Shown piece by piece: positions 35,946 to 44,223 of a stretch of 64,000 bases of DNA (position 1 is its first letter; the number at the start of each line of letters is the position of its first letter). The position numbers and the translations under genes were made by a program. The notes beneath the pieces are model-generated. The model was given only the letters and a program-made list of their open reading frames with translations, ran no database searches and was not told where the DNA came from. Origin of the DNA: Pseudomonas sp. GD03858 (lineage in GTDB: Bacteria; Pseudomonadota; Gammaproteobacteria; Pseudomonadales; Pseudomonadaceae); contig NZ_JAOCDM010000003.1 in the NCBI RefSeq assembly GCF_029840925.1, positions 51,739 through 115,738 of the forward strand, read 5' to 3'.

Positions 35946-37115
35946 TCAGCGTGTCTGCATGACGAACAGATGATAACCGTACTCGCCCAGGTGGTTTTCG
36001 TGGATCTCGAGTTCGCGTTTGATATCGGCCAGGGCCTGGGAGGCGAACGTTTCGTCGGCCAGGGCGGACACGCGTTCGCGCAGCGGCCCCAGGTAGTTGG
36101 CCCAGGCCTGCGGGCTCAAGGGGAAGTGCAGCAAGGTGCGATAGCCCAGCCGGGCGATGCTGGCCAGACGCGTGTCGACGCTCTGCAGGTCCGGGTAGCC
36201 GGCTTGCCAGAATGCCTCGGCTTGCGGGGCGAGCCTGTCGGCCACCCGCACCAGGTCGCTGACCACCAGGCAGCCCTGTGGCTTGATGAAGGGCCGCCAG
36301 TACTTCAAGGCATTGTCGAAGCCCATGATGTAGGCGCAGCCCTCGGCCCAGAGCGTGTCGAAGCCCGGCTGGGCGAACGGCAGGCGGGTCATGCTCGCGC
36401 ATACCGGCGTGACGCGATCCTGCAGGCCTTTGTCGGCGAGGGTGGCCCGCAGGCAGCCGAGGCTGTGTTCGTCATTGTCCAGCGCGGTGATGCGCGCTTG
36501 GCTGTGCTCGGCCAGCAGCACGCTGGTGGCGCCACGGCCACAGCCGATTTCCAGCAGTGTGGTCGGTGCCCGGGGCAGGGCGCGCAGGGCTTCGAGCGAG
36601 TCGTGCGACGAGCCGGGGCCGAGGTGTTGCAGGCCATCGAAGATACGCTCGAAGTCGGCCATGTAGCGTTCGTGTTCGTTCATGTCGCGGGATAACCATT
36701 TCAGGCGCAGGGCCTGCTTTTCACTGAATCCTTGGGTGCGCAGCCACGCCAGGTGAGCCCCGGGGGCCTGCCGTTCGAGCACTTGGTGCCAGGGGCGCAT
36801 GGACGACAGGCCGAGCATGGCGGCGAGCAGGTCACGCGAGCGCTGCCGGGCGGCGATCTGCTCGTCCAGGGTATGCAGGCGGGCGAGCAGGACGGAACGG
36901 TCCATGCGCCCCTGCAGGCACGCCTGGCATTCCTTCAGGCTCAGACCGCCGGCCTGCAGCTGCTGCAACAGACGCAGCTGTTGCAGGTCCTGTTCGCTGT
37001 AGTGGCGATAGCCGTTGGCCTGGCGCCGGGACGATAGCAGCCCCAGCTTTTCGTAGTAGAGCAGCGTGGAGCGGGCAAGGCCGAGCTTGGCTGCCAATTC
37101 GGAAATGCGATACAT
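35946..37115 (-). CDS. MerR-family HTH fused to SAM-dependent methyltransferase
   Basis: This is a 389-residue fusion. Residues 1-70 are a MerR winged helix (YRISELAAKLGLARSTLLYYEKLGLL, then NGYRHYSEQDLQQLRLLQQL), about 70-100 form the dimerisation helix, and about 120-389 form a class I methyltransferase with motif I LLEIGCGRGATS (187-198) and a downstream ALDNDEHSL acidic loop. The start at MYRIS was chosen because AGGGGAGG lies just upstream. It could be an effector-sensing regulator whose sensor is a methyltransferase, or an enzyme that represses its own gene. It ends 25 bp before the HD-GNAT gene, so the two may be co-transcribed. Confidence 0.88.
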   Translation of the reverse strand: MYRISELAAKLGLARSTLLYYEKLGLLSSRRQANGYRHYSEQDLQQLRLLQQLQAGGLSLKECQACLQGRMDRSVLLARLHTLDEQIAARQRSRDLLAAMLGLSSMRPWHQVLERQAPGAHLAWLRTQGFSEKQALRLKWLSRDMNEHERYMADFERIFDGLQHLGPGSSHDSLEALRALPRAPTTLLEIGCGRGATSVLLAEHSQARITALDNDEHSLGCLRATLADKGLQDRVTPVCASMTRLPFAQPGFDTLWAEGCAYIMGFDNALKYWRPFIKPQGCLVVSDLVRVADRLAPQAEAFWQAGYPDLQSVDTRLASIARLGYRTLLHFPLSPQAWANYLGPLRERVSALADETFASQALADIKRELEIHENHLGEYGYHLFVMQTR

Positions 37116-37222
37116 CTGTCCTCCCCTCATGCGCTGGGGCGATGATGAACCCTGAAGTTATAGACAGGTAAAGCGCGAAAGTGACGACGATCGGCATGGG
37201 TGCATGTGCCGTGGATCAGGCG

Positions 37223-37879
37223 TTACTCGGCGGCGCCGATCTCATCCATGAAGTCGTCGACGAACGATGCCAGCCGTGCATGCCTGATCGCGGCCAGGCG
37301 GGCGCCTTCGCGGGTCTGCAGGCCAGAGGCGAGCTTGAGCAGCTTGGCATGGAAGTGCTCGATGGCGAACGTGTTGTCCTGATAGTCGCGACCCTGGGCG
37401 CCCGGGTTGTCGCGATCGTACAGTGCCGAGCCCAGGCGCCCGGACACATAAAAACAGCGCGCGATGCCCACCGCGCCGATGGCGTCGAGGCGGTCGCTGT
37501 CCTGGAGGATCTTCGCTTCCAGGGTCTGTGGCGCGAAACCTGCCGAATAGCTGTGGGTTTTCACCGCGTGGGCCACTTGTTCGATGCGGGGCGCGGGCCA
37601 GCCCATGGCGCTGAGGATTTCGGCGGCCTTGTCGGCGCAAAGACTCGACGCCTGGGTGCGCAACGGTGAGTTCTTCTCCACCGCCACGCAATCGTGCAGC
37701 ACGGTGGCGGCGAGCAGCACCTCCAGGTCGCCGCCCTCCCAGGCCTGGATCCGCCGGACGTTGGCCCAGACCCGATGGAGGTGAGAGAGGTCATGGGAAC
37801 CGTCGCCGGGTGCGGCGGGCAGGCAGGCCAGCAGCCTGTCCGCCAGGGGCTGCAAGGGGGAGAAAGGCGTGTGGGTCAT
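37223..37879 (-). CDS. HD-domain phosphohydrolase (YedJ-like)
   Basis: This is a 218-residue HD-superfamily protein. HDLSHLHRVW (29-38), TVLHDC with His62-Asp63, HSYSAGF and ILQDSDRLDAIGA (with the distal Asp) follow the pattern of YedJ-type HD phosphohydrolases. Expected activity is hydrolysis of a small phosphorylated nucleotide or related molecule; the substrate is unknown. The start overlaps the stop of the 112-residue gene in an ATGA, so they are translationally coupled. Confidence 0.88.
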   Translation of the reverse strand: MTHTPFSPLQPLADRLLACLPAAPGDGSHDLSHLHRVWANVRRIQAWEGGDLEVLLAATVLHDCVAVEKNSPLRTQASSLCADKAAEILSAMGWPAPRIEQVAHAVKTHSYSAGFAPQTLEAKILQDSDRLDAIGAVGIARCFYVSGRLGSALYDRDNPGAQGRDYQDNTFAIEHFHAKLLKLASGLQTREGARLAAIRHARLASFVDDFMDEIGAAE

Positions 37880-38214
37880 GAATGACGGGCGTGGGCGTTC
37901 TTTTCAGCCAGTGCAATGGCGCGCTCGCGGGCTTCCCTGAAGACCTCCAGCAGCGCCTTCTCCTGGGAAACCTTGAGGGCGCGGGCGGCGCGCAGTTCCC
38001 AGATGTACCCGATGCCCAGGCCTACGGCCTCAGCCAATTGCAGTGCATCTTGCGCTTCGGCCAGGTCGCCCAGGTAGTGCGCCACATGATGGGTGATGCT
38101 CTCGGAAAGCGAGAGTCTCTCGAGCGCCTTGCGTGCGAGGGCAAACTGTTCGGCGGCCGCGGGGCTCAGGCTGAGGTGCTCGAATTGCAGCAGGCTCAGA
38201 CGATCGGTACTCAA
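37876..38214 (-). CDS. conserved-looking helical protein of unknown function (112 aa)
   Basis: This is a 112-residue soluble protein that appears all helical, with no signal peptide. Recognisable stretches are LSLSESITHHVAHYLG and LQLAEAVGLGIGYIWELRAARAL. It is first in a two-gene unit with the HD phosphohydrolase (4-bp overlap). I recognise no family. It lies 188 bp from the end of the ATPase-HNH module, which is probably an insertion beside it. Confidence 0.7.
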   Translation of the reverse strand: MSTDRLSLLQFEHLSLSPAAAEQFALARKALERLSLSESITHHVAHYLGDLAEAQDALQLAEAVGLGIGYIWELRAARALKVSQEKALLEVFREARERAIALAEKNAHARHS

Positions 38215-38402
38215 GGGCGAATCTCCGTTTCTTGGCAGTGGCAGTGGGTTACTGTCTTACCTTTTGCCAGGCAGCACAAGGGTGCTCCGAGGTTTGTACG
38301 TGAAGTCGCCGAACGGTCGAGGCGCGGACCGACGTCGGCGTTGTGTCGCCGGCAGGTTCGCGCCTGTCGGACAGGCCGGGTGGCTGGCGTGCGACGCTCA
38401 TT

Positions 38403-39173
38403 CTACGGCGATTTGCGTACCCACATCGCACTGATCTTCGCGCCATCGGCCAATTGGTCGGTAACCGTCTGACTCAGCAGCCTGGCAAAGCTGTCCAGCT
38501 GCGGGCGTTCACTCGCCCCTTGGGGGGTGGCAGCGAAACTGCTGGCGGCTTGCGTCCAGCTGCGCAGGCCGGGGAAGTACTCCACCAGTCGCTTTTTCCC
38601 CACGACATCGCTCAGCAGCGCCCGGCATAAATGGCGGCCCTGGGTCGTCAAGCCCTGATAGGCAATGTATTCCAGGTCATTGGTTTCATAGTGGATGTAC
38701 TGGATGTGCTCGTCATAGGCATGGTACCGGGGATGAAAGAAACCCAGTCCGTCGCATGAGCGGTATGGCCCCGCGTGCTCGTTCCAGTCGCTATCGCCCT
38801 TCAGATAGTTGCAGTCGTGACATGCCAATGCGAGGTTGCGCAACCGTAGCGCCCGCGCCGGGTAGCGGCTGCTGGGCAGCACATGCTCGATGGGGGTCGC
38901 ATGGGCGTAGGCAAGCAGCCATCGCTTGCAGTAGCAGCAGCGCGGCTCTTGTTCGTCCTTGAGACGGTCGCGAATGAGCTCTTTCCAATACTTGTGATGC
39001 GGCAGGGGGTCATTGCTCAATCTTTTCCAGACCTTGGTGTCGCCGGCCTTGGCGTCACGTTGCAGATTACGCATCGCCCTGAATCGCTGGCGTTGTTGCA
39101 GCGTCTGTCGTTGCGCTCTGGTGAGGTACGGGCCGAACTTCACCGTGGGGGCGGGCGGAGCCTTGGCGTTCAT
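38403..39173 (-). CDS. HNH endonuclease, PtuB/retron-effector-like
   Basis: This is a 256-residue protein with an HNH zinc-finger nuclease core: CCYC (Cys79/Cys82), IEHVLPSS (catalytic His97), RNLALACHDCNYLKGD (Asn113, Cys118/Cys121, His119). FFHPRYHAYDEHIQY after the core is typical of the retron/Septu-type HNH family (PtuB-like). The N-terminus is a basic helical arm. Its ATG overlaps the ATPase stop in ATGA, so it is made with the ATPase. DNA-cleaving toxicity on phage sensing is known for PtuB relatives; here it is inferred. The gene is visibly lower in GC than its flanks, a sign of transfer. Confidence 0.85.
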   Translation of the reverse strand: MNAKAPPAPTVKFGPYLTRAQRQTLQQRQRFRAMRNLQRDAKAGDTKVWKRLSNDPLPHHKYWKELIRDRLKDEQEPRCCYCKRWLLAYAHATPIEHVLPSSRYPARALRLRNLALACHDCNYLKGDSDWNEHAGPYRSCDGLGFFHPRYHAYDEHIQYIHYETNDLEYIAYQGLTTQGRHLCRALLSDVVGKKRLVEYFPGLRSWTQAASSFAATPQGASERPQLDSFARLLSQTVTDQLADGAKISAMWVRKSP

Positions 39174-41452
39174 ACGGTGCTCTGCCTTTTCGCCAGCTTG
39201 AAGGTTTCCTCGATGGCTCTTTGTGCCTGGTCAATCAGCTGAGCGTCTCGTTCGAAGCGATCATCACGCAGCGCGCCTGAGGCTTTCATCAGGTCGCGCA
39301 ACTCGCCGAGCTTGTCGGTGAGCTGCTTGTGCCGCGCGCGCATGGCGCTTTTTTCCTGGTTGATGGCGCGCATCGCGTCAGCGACCAACGCGGCGCAGCG
39401 CTCAGGCATCTCGCGATTGTGCGGGGTGTAGGTCTCGAAGCCTTCGAGCAGGATGGTTTCCACCGAGTGGCGACGTTCCGGGGCGATGTCGGTCAGCTGC
39501 TGGTCCTTGGCCAGGAAGCAGTGGTCGATGGGGTCTTGCGCATTGGCGACCACTGTTGGCGAGTGGGTGGCGACGATCAACCGTGCACTGCGTTCCCTGG
39601 CAATCAGACCGAGTAATTGCGGCAGCAATTGTTGCCAATGCACATGGAGACTGAGTTCTGGCTCGTCGATCAGCAAGACCCTGCCAGGTTGCGCCGCCAC
39701 GATGATCTTGGTGAACAGCACGAGCACTTGCTGCTCTCCGGAACTCAGCTCGCTGAAATGGAACAACTGCGTGCTGCCTTGCCGGGCGACAGCCAGTGAC
39801 TTGTCTCGGGTTCCACGGGTTTGCTTGATGTGCTGGCCGAAGGGCTGGAGTGACTCACTCAAGGCCAGGGGGTTGAGCACATCGTTCAGTTCGTTTTTCG
39901 GGACGAGGTAGGTCTGATGCTTGAAGCCCAGCCGATCCATGACATGGTCGAGCGTCCTTACCCGGGCTTCGTCCTTGTGCAGCTCGACCATGAGGCTGAT
40001 GAGCTTGCCTTCGATGGCCGGCACGGAGTAGCCGTTTTCGGTCCTGTCGCCCAGGTAGCGGTAGTCGCCCAGTTGCCTGGCCCAATGGGGGAAACGGTCC
40101 TGTGGGCCGATGGCGATCGCCGAGCATGGCGTGTCCTGCTCTTTCAATCTGCTGATGAGCGAGGCCAGCAGCCAGCTCTTGCCCGCGCCGTTGTTGCCAA
40201 TGATGTACACGCAAAGGGGCACTTCCCGTGTGTCGTCCAGCAGGCGTGTCAGGGGCCTGTTGTCGAGCAGCGAAAAGCTCGGCAAGGAACTACGCGGGGG
40301 AACGCGTTTGCTGCTGACCGCGGATCTCAGTGCCTGACGTGTCTCGACAACTCGGCATACGCCGTCGATATCCTGGTATCCGCGGTCGAACCACTGAGCG
40401 TACAAACCATTGAGTGGGCCGAGCGCTTGGTGTTTGTTGCCTGCCTTCGGTCTGTCGTTGGATCGCCACTTCTGAAGGATGGCGATAGCGAACTCGGCAA
40501 TGTGACGCACGTTGGCGCCTTTGACAGGCTCGAGGGTCTGACGGGTATCGATGCACAGGGTTTGTCCACCCCGCAGCTTGGCGCTGTTCAACAACCAGGC
40601 GGTGTGTGGTCGTGTCTTACCCGCATGGCTGTAGCTGGTGAAGTCGACGATTGCCTCCAGCAGGTCCTGCTCGCTCAACAGGCGCCTGACAGCTTTCTGT
40701 GCCGGGTCCTCCGCACCTTTGGTGACCTGAAAAACCATCAGCGTTTCGCCACTGAACCGGTTATCGACGGCAAGTGAGAACAAGTGGGTGAAGGGATGCG
40801 CAAGCAGAGCGGGGTTGTCCAGCAAGGCCAGGTTCGCCGCATTGCCTTTTGCGGCGTCATCGATGCGCTTGCAGCCAATGCCCTGCACGGCGAGCCGCAG
40901 ATGGATCAGGTGCATGAAGGGGCCCCCTGTATCCCTGACTTCATGCTGGTCTTTGTCGGCCAATGGATTGCCGTGCCTGATCAGTGCCTCACCGTTGTAG
41001 GCGTACAGGTCGGTGATACCGCGCTTGCCCGCCAGGCCCGCGGTCAGTTGCGCGACGAAATCCGCGTGATGTCGATTGAATTTCGCGCGACCGATGATGC
41101 GATAGAACAGTGTGTCGAAGAGCGCCAGACACTCCTCCCGTGGCCTGAGCCTGGCCCAACTCGACAACAGGTTCGCGCACTCTTCCACCCGGGAAAGATC
41201 GAGCGTGGTCTTCGAGGCCTTGGCCTTGCAGGCATCCACCAGCGTCCGGGTCAGAAGTGTCGAGGTCCGAGGTAGCGTCTTGTCCTGGCGCATCAGGGCG
41301 CCGGACCACGGTTCACGTGTCCAGTCGACAAGCTGCGCCCCAAAGGTGTACAGCAGGACTTGCTCGAACTCCTGGTCGGGGCGCTTGCCTTGAAGCTGTT
41401 GCTCCTTGGCCTGCGCCAACAGTCGGCCCAGCCAGATGATGCTTTCGTCCAT
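39170..41452 (-). CDS. AAA/OLD-like ATPase with N-terminal degenerate N6-DNA-methyltransferase-like region (defence system)
   Basis: This is a 760-residue protein. Residues about 410-640 are an ABC/SMC-OLD-type ATPase: Walker A GNNGAGKS (419-426), signature-like LSSGEQQ (569-575), Walker B VLLIDEPE (592-599) and ATHSP switch His (629). Residues about 110-330 resemble HsdM-type methyltransferases (LYAYNGEAL, HLIHLRLAVQGI, RRLLSEQDLLEAIVDF and LCIDTRQTL) but lack an NPPF/DPPY catalytic motif and a clear SAM loop. A basic helical tail ends the protein. The HNH gene follows with a 4-bp overlap. The start is uncertain: ATG 41452 or GTG 41461, neither with a good Shine-Dalgarno. Low GC relative to its flanks. 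Confidence 0.83.
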   Translation of the reverse strand: MDESIIWLGRLLAQAKEQQLQGKRPDQEFEQVLLYTFGAQLVDWTREPWSGALMRQDKTLPRTSTLLTRTLVDACKAKASKTTLDLSRVEECANLLSSWARLRPREECLALFDTLFYRIIGRAKFNRHHADFVAQLTAGLAGKRGITDLYAYNGEALIRHGNPLADKDQHEVRDTGGPFMHLIHLRLAVQGIGCKRIDDAAKGNAANLALLDNPALLAHPFTHLFSLAVDNRFSGETLMVFQVTKGAEDPAQKAVRRLLSEQDLLEAIVDFTSYSHAGKTRPHTAWLLNSAKLRGGQTLCIDTRQTLEPVKGANVRHIAEFAIAILQKWRSNDRPKAGNKHQALGPLNGLYAQWFDRGYQDIDGVCRVVETRQALRSAVSSKRVPPRSSLPSFSLLDNRPLTRLLDDTREVPLCVYIIGNNGAGKSWLLASLISRLKEQDTPCSAIAIGPQDRFPHWARQLGDYRYLGDRTENGYSVPAIEGKLISLMVELHKDEARVRTLDHVMDRLGFKHQTYLVPKNELNDVLNPLALSESLQPFGQHIKQTRGTRDKSLAVARQGSTQLFHFSELSSGEQQVLVLFTKIIVAAQPGRVLLIDEPELSLHVHWQQLLPQLLGLIARERSARLIVATHSPTVVANAQDPIDHCFLAKDQQLTDIAPERRHSVETILLEGFETYTPHNREMPERCAALVADAMRAINQEKSAMRARHKQLTDKLGELRDLMKASGALRDDRFERDAQLIDQAQRAIEETFKLAKRQSTV

Positions 41453-41575
41453 GGGTGTCACATGCCAGCAGATTCAGTTGGCAGAGAAGTCTACGCAAGG
41501 GATCGAGTGGTGGCGAGTGGCCATTTTCGGGTTCGCCACCTGGCTGACAGCAAAAGGGGCAATGCCGGCAGGGGA

Positions 41576-41947
41576 TTAGCGACGATAACGGCGGTGATCG
41601 TCCTCGTAGCGATGGTGCCACGCGCGATCATGATGGCGTTCCCAGTAGCGTTGTCGCTCCATCGCCCGGCGGTGCTGCTCCCTGCGCCATTGTTCACGGT
41701 GCCATTGCTCTCGCCGCCAGTCGTCCCGACGGTCATGCCAGCGATCATCGTGACGGTAGCGATCGTCATGGGCCAGCAATGGGCCGCCGTGCTCGCCGGC
41801 CATGCTTGGCCAGGGCGCAGCCCTGCTGGCCGCAGGTTCCGGGGTGAAGGATGGACTGACGGTCTTGAGCTGCTTGGCGGCGACAGGCAGCGCCGTCGCG
41901 AGCGCGAGCAGGCCGGCGATCAGCAGGCGTGAGGCAGGCAGTTTCAT
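41576..41947 (-). CDS. secreted His/Arg-rich protein (123 aa)
   Basis: This is a 123-residue protein with a Sec signal peptide (MKLPASRLLIAGLLALATALPVAA). The last roughly 60 residues are almost entirely His, Arg, Asp, Trp and Tyr in repeats such as RREQWHREQWRREQ and HDRAWHHRYEDD. This composition suggests metal binding or binding to an acidic polymer in the periplasm. Similar proteins are known in P. putida as uncharacterised. The start was chosen at the signal peptide, with AGAGG upstream. Confidence 0.78.
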   Translation of the reverse strand: MKLPASRLLIAGLLALATALPVAAKQLKTVSPSFTPEPAASRAAPWPSMAGEHGGPLLAHDDRYRHDDRWHDRRDDWRREQWHREQWRREQHRRAMERQRYWERHHDRAWHHRYEDDHRRYRR

Positions 41948-42131
41948 GGTGAAGGGCAACCTCTGGATGGCAATTGGACCGCTGACGACAGGAGCGCGCG
42001 ACATCGTTGTGGCGTGCTGACCAATAGACCGCCAAAGCGCAAAAAGTTCTGGCGAGCGGCAGGTCGCGGATCGCTATCCAGGGGGCCTTGCGTTCGGCAG
42101 GCATGGCGCCAGCCGCTGGTCTTTGCTCATA

Positions 42132-42995
42132 TCATCCCGCCCTGGGGCGACAGCGCTTGCGCCGGTACATATCGTCGTCCGCCAGGCTGAGCAACGTGTC
42201 GGCGTCGGTACCGTCCATGGGGTAGCAGGCCACGCCGATGCTGCACGACGGCATGCGGATCGCGCCGAACTCATCCCCCAACGGTTCGGCCATGACGGCG
42301 AGAATCTGCGCCACCTTTTCGGCCACGGCGCTGGCCGACGGGAGAGCCGGCAGCAGCACGGTGAATTCGTCACCGCCCATGCGGGCCACCGTGTCGCTGG
42401 CCCGCACGCAACCCTGCAGGCGCCGGGCGACGGTACACAGCACACGGTCTCCCGCCGCGTGGCCATGCACGTCGTTGATGCCCTTGAAGTCGTTGATGTC
42501 CAGGAACAGCAAGCCCAGCACCTGCCCTTCGCGCTGCGCCGTGCCCAGGGCCGCCTGCAGGCGCTCGTTGAACAGCGAGCGGTTGCACAGACGGGTCAGC
42601 GGGTCGTGATGGGCGAGAAAGCGCAGTTCCTCCTCGGCCTCGGTCAGCGCCGTCACGTTGCGTGCCACGCCGATTCGCGCGCCCACTTCGTCGGACCAGA
42701 ACGCCGCCCAGAGAATATGCACGATACCGCCATCCTTGCGGATATAGCGGTTGCGAAAGTCGAAGTGCGCATGGCCGTTCATCACCCGGATGATCGAGGC
42801 CCGTGTGCTGTCCAGATCGTCGGGGTGCAGGTAGCGGGTGATCGGCGTGCCGGTCAGCTCGTCGGCGCGGTAGCCGAGCAAGGCTTCGCAGGCGTTGCTG
42901 ACGAACACGATGGTGTTGTCCCGGTCGACCACGAACACCGTGTCCAGCATCAGGTGGATCAGCTTGGGGTAGAGCGCGTTCAGGTCGACGGGCAT
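42132..42995 (-). CDS. PAS-domain diguanylate cyclase (GGDEF)
   Basis: This is a 287-residue soluble protein. Residues about 10-125 form a PAS sensor (LDTVFVVDRDNTIVFVSNACEALLGY, then PAC-like RKDGGIVHILWAA). Residues about 126-285 form a GGDEF domain with intact MGGDEF active site and an RASD inhibitory site five residues before it, so it is probably an active cyclase making c-di-GMP with product inhibition. No EAL domain is present. What the PAS domain senses cannot be told. A single gene. Confidence 0.94.
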   Translation of the reverse strand: MPVDLNALYPKLIHLMLDTVFVVDRDNTIVFVSNACEALLGYRADELTGTPITRYLHPDDLDSTRASIIRVMNGHAHFDFRNRYIRKDGGIVHILWAAFWSDEVGARIGVARNVTALTEAEEELRFLAHHDPLTRLCNRSLFNERLQAALGTAQREGQVLGLLFLDINDFKGINDVHGHAAGDRVLCTVARRLQGCVRASDTVARMGGDEFTVLLPALPSASAVAEKVAQILAVMAEPLGDEFGAIRMPSCSIGVACYPMDGTDADTLLSLADDDMYRRKRCRPRAG

Positions 42996-43153
42996 GGGGC
43001 AGGGCGTCCGCTACGAAATGGCTCGATCGTGGCCCGATCGCGAAGGGCGGCGGCGGATCCGCAAGGCCGATCGCAGCGCCTGGCCAGCATACACATGGAT
43101 GTATGCGGGCACTACGGGGCCAGTTGAAATCGCCCCGTGGTGGCCTTTTGCGG

Positions 43154-44077
43154 TTAGTCGTGGTCGAAAAGCAACGGCGTCAAATGGCGGGCAAGCAAAC
43201 GCAGCATAAGGTCGACCTTGGGCAGCAGTTGCCGACTGCGCGGCCAGATGAGGTGTACCGGCAACCCCGGCGTTGCCAGGTGCGGCAGGATTTCCACCAG
43301 CTCGCCACGGCGCAGTTCGTCACCAATCATCCAGGTCGCCAGTTGCGCGATACCGTAGCCGCCCTTGACCGCCTGCACCTGGGCTTCACCGCTGCCTACG
43401 GTGATCCTGCCGTTCATGGTGCGCCGCTCGATCTGGCCATCGGGACCGCGGAACAGCCAAGGGCTGACACTGCCATCGGCACGGCCATACATGATGCACT
43501 CGAGCTGGTCGAGTTGATGGCTGTGCTGGATGTCCAGGTGCTGGCCCAGGTACTGGGGCGCTGCGCAGAAGATCAGGCGTTCCTGGCCGAGCTGCTGGTG
43601 CGCCAGCAGGTTGGGCAGTTGCTCGACGCTGCCGATACGCACCGCCAGGTCGATCCCTTCCTCGATGAGGTCGACGAAGCGGTCGGTGAACGAGGCATGC
43701 AGACGCAGGCGCGGATTGTGTTCGGTGAAATTCAGCAGCAACGGCAGTACATGTTGCTTGCCGAAGGTCACCGGCACATCGATGCGCAGGCGCCCGGCAG
43801 GTTCGTGCCGCTGTGCGGCCAGAACCGTTTCGGCTTCTTCGAGCTCGGCCAGGATGCGCGCGCAGGTACGGTAGAACGCCTCGCCGCTGTCGGTCAGGGC
43901 CAGGCTGCGGGTGGTGCGCCTGAACAATCGAGTCCCCAGGCGTGCTTCGAGGCGGGCGACGCCCTTGCTCACGGCCGAGGTCGAAAGATTGAGCTGCGTG
44001 GCGGCGGCGGTGAAGCTGCCGGCGTCCGCCGTGGTGACGAAAACCTCGATGCCTTTGAGGTGCTCGGTGAGCCTCAT
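43154..44077 (-). CDS. LysR-family transcriptional regulator
   Basis: This is a 307-residue LysR regulator. The HTH is KGIEVFVTTADAGSFTAAATQLNLSTSAVSKGVARLEARLGTRLFRRTTRS, and the effector domain follows (GRLRIDVPVTFGKQHVLPLLL). It is of the group that includes many regulators of efflux pumps. The ATG was chosen at MRLTEHLKG; the open frame extends upstream without similarity. It lies 146 bp downstream of the MFS efflux gene on the same strand and may control it. Confidence 0.92.
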   Translation of the reverse strand: MRLTEHLKGIEVFVTTADAGSFTAAATQLNLSTSAVSKGVARLEARLGTRLFRRTTRSLALTDSGEAFYRTCARILAELEEAETVLAAQRHEPAGRLRIDVPVTFGKQHVLPLLLNFTEHNPRLRLHASFTDRFVDLIEEGIDLAVRIGSVEQLPNLLAHQQLGQERLIFCAAPQYLGQHLDIQHSHQLDQLECIMYGRADGSVSPWLFRGPDGQIERRTMNGRITVGSGEAQVQAVKGGYGIAQLATWMIGDELRRGELVEILPHLATPGLPVHLIWPRSRQLLPKVDLMLRLLARHLTPLLFDHD

Positions 44078-44223
44078 TGAAAATCCTTCTACCTTTCGCG
44101 CCCGAGGTGGGTATACACGCTGCATGCGTTGAGTGCGCGGGGTGGCGGCCAGGGTAGCAGCAAGCACGGCGGGCCGAAACCGAGGTGGCGCCTTCGCCGT
44201 CAGGCGAAATACGCCTCGCTCGG

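Noticed and set aside
39170..41452. Active type I restriction-modification methyltransferase
   Set aside because: Neither NPPF/DPPY nor an intact SAM-binding loop is visible, and no HsdR or HsdS gene is nearby.
38403..41461. Retron Ec78-type system or plain type I Septu
   Set aside because: No reverse transcriptase or msr/msd-like gene flanks the pair, and the ATPase is longer with a methyltransferase-like N-terminus not found in PtuA.
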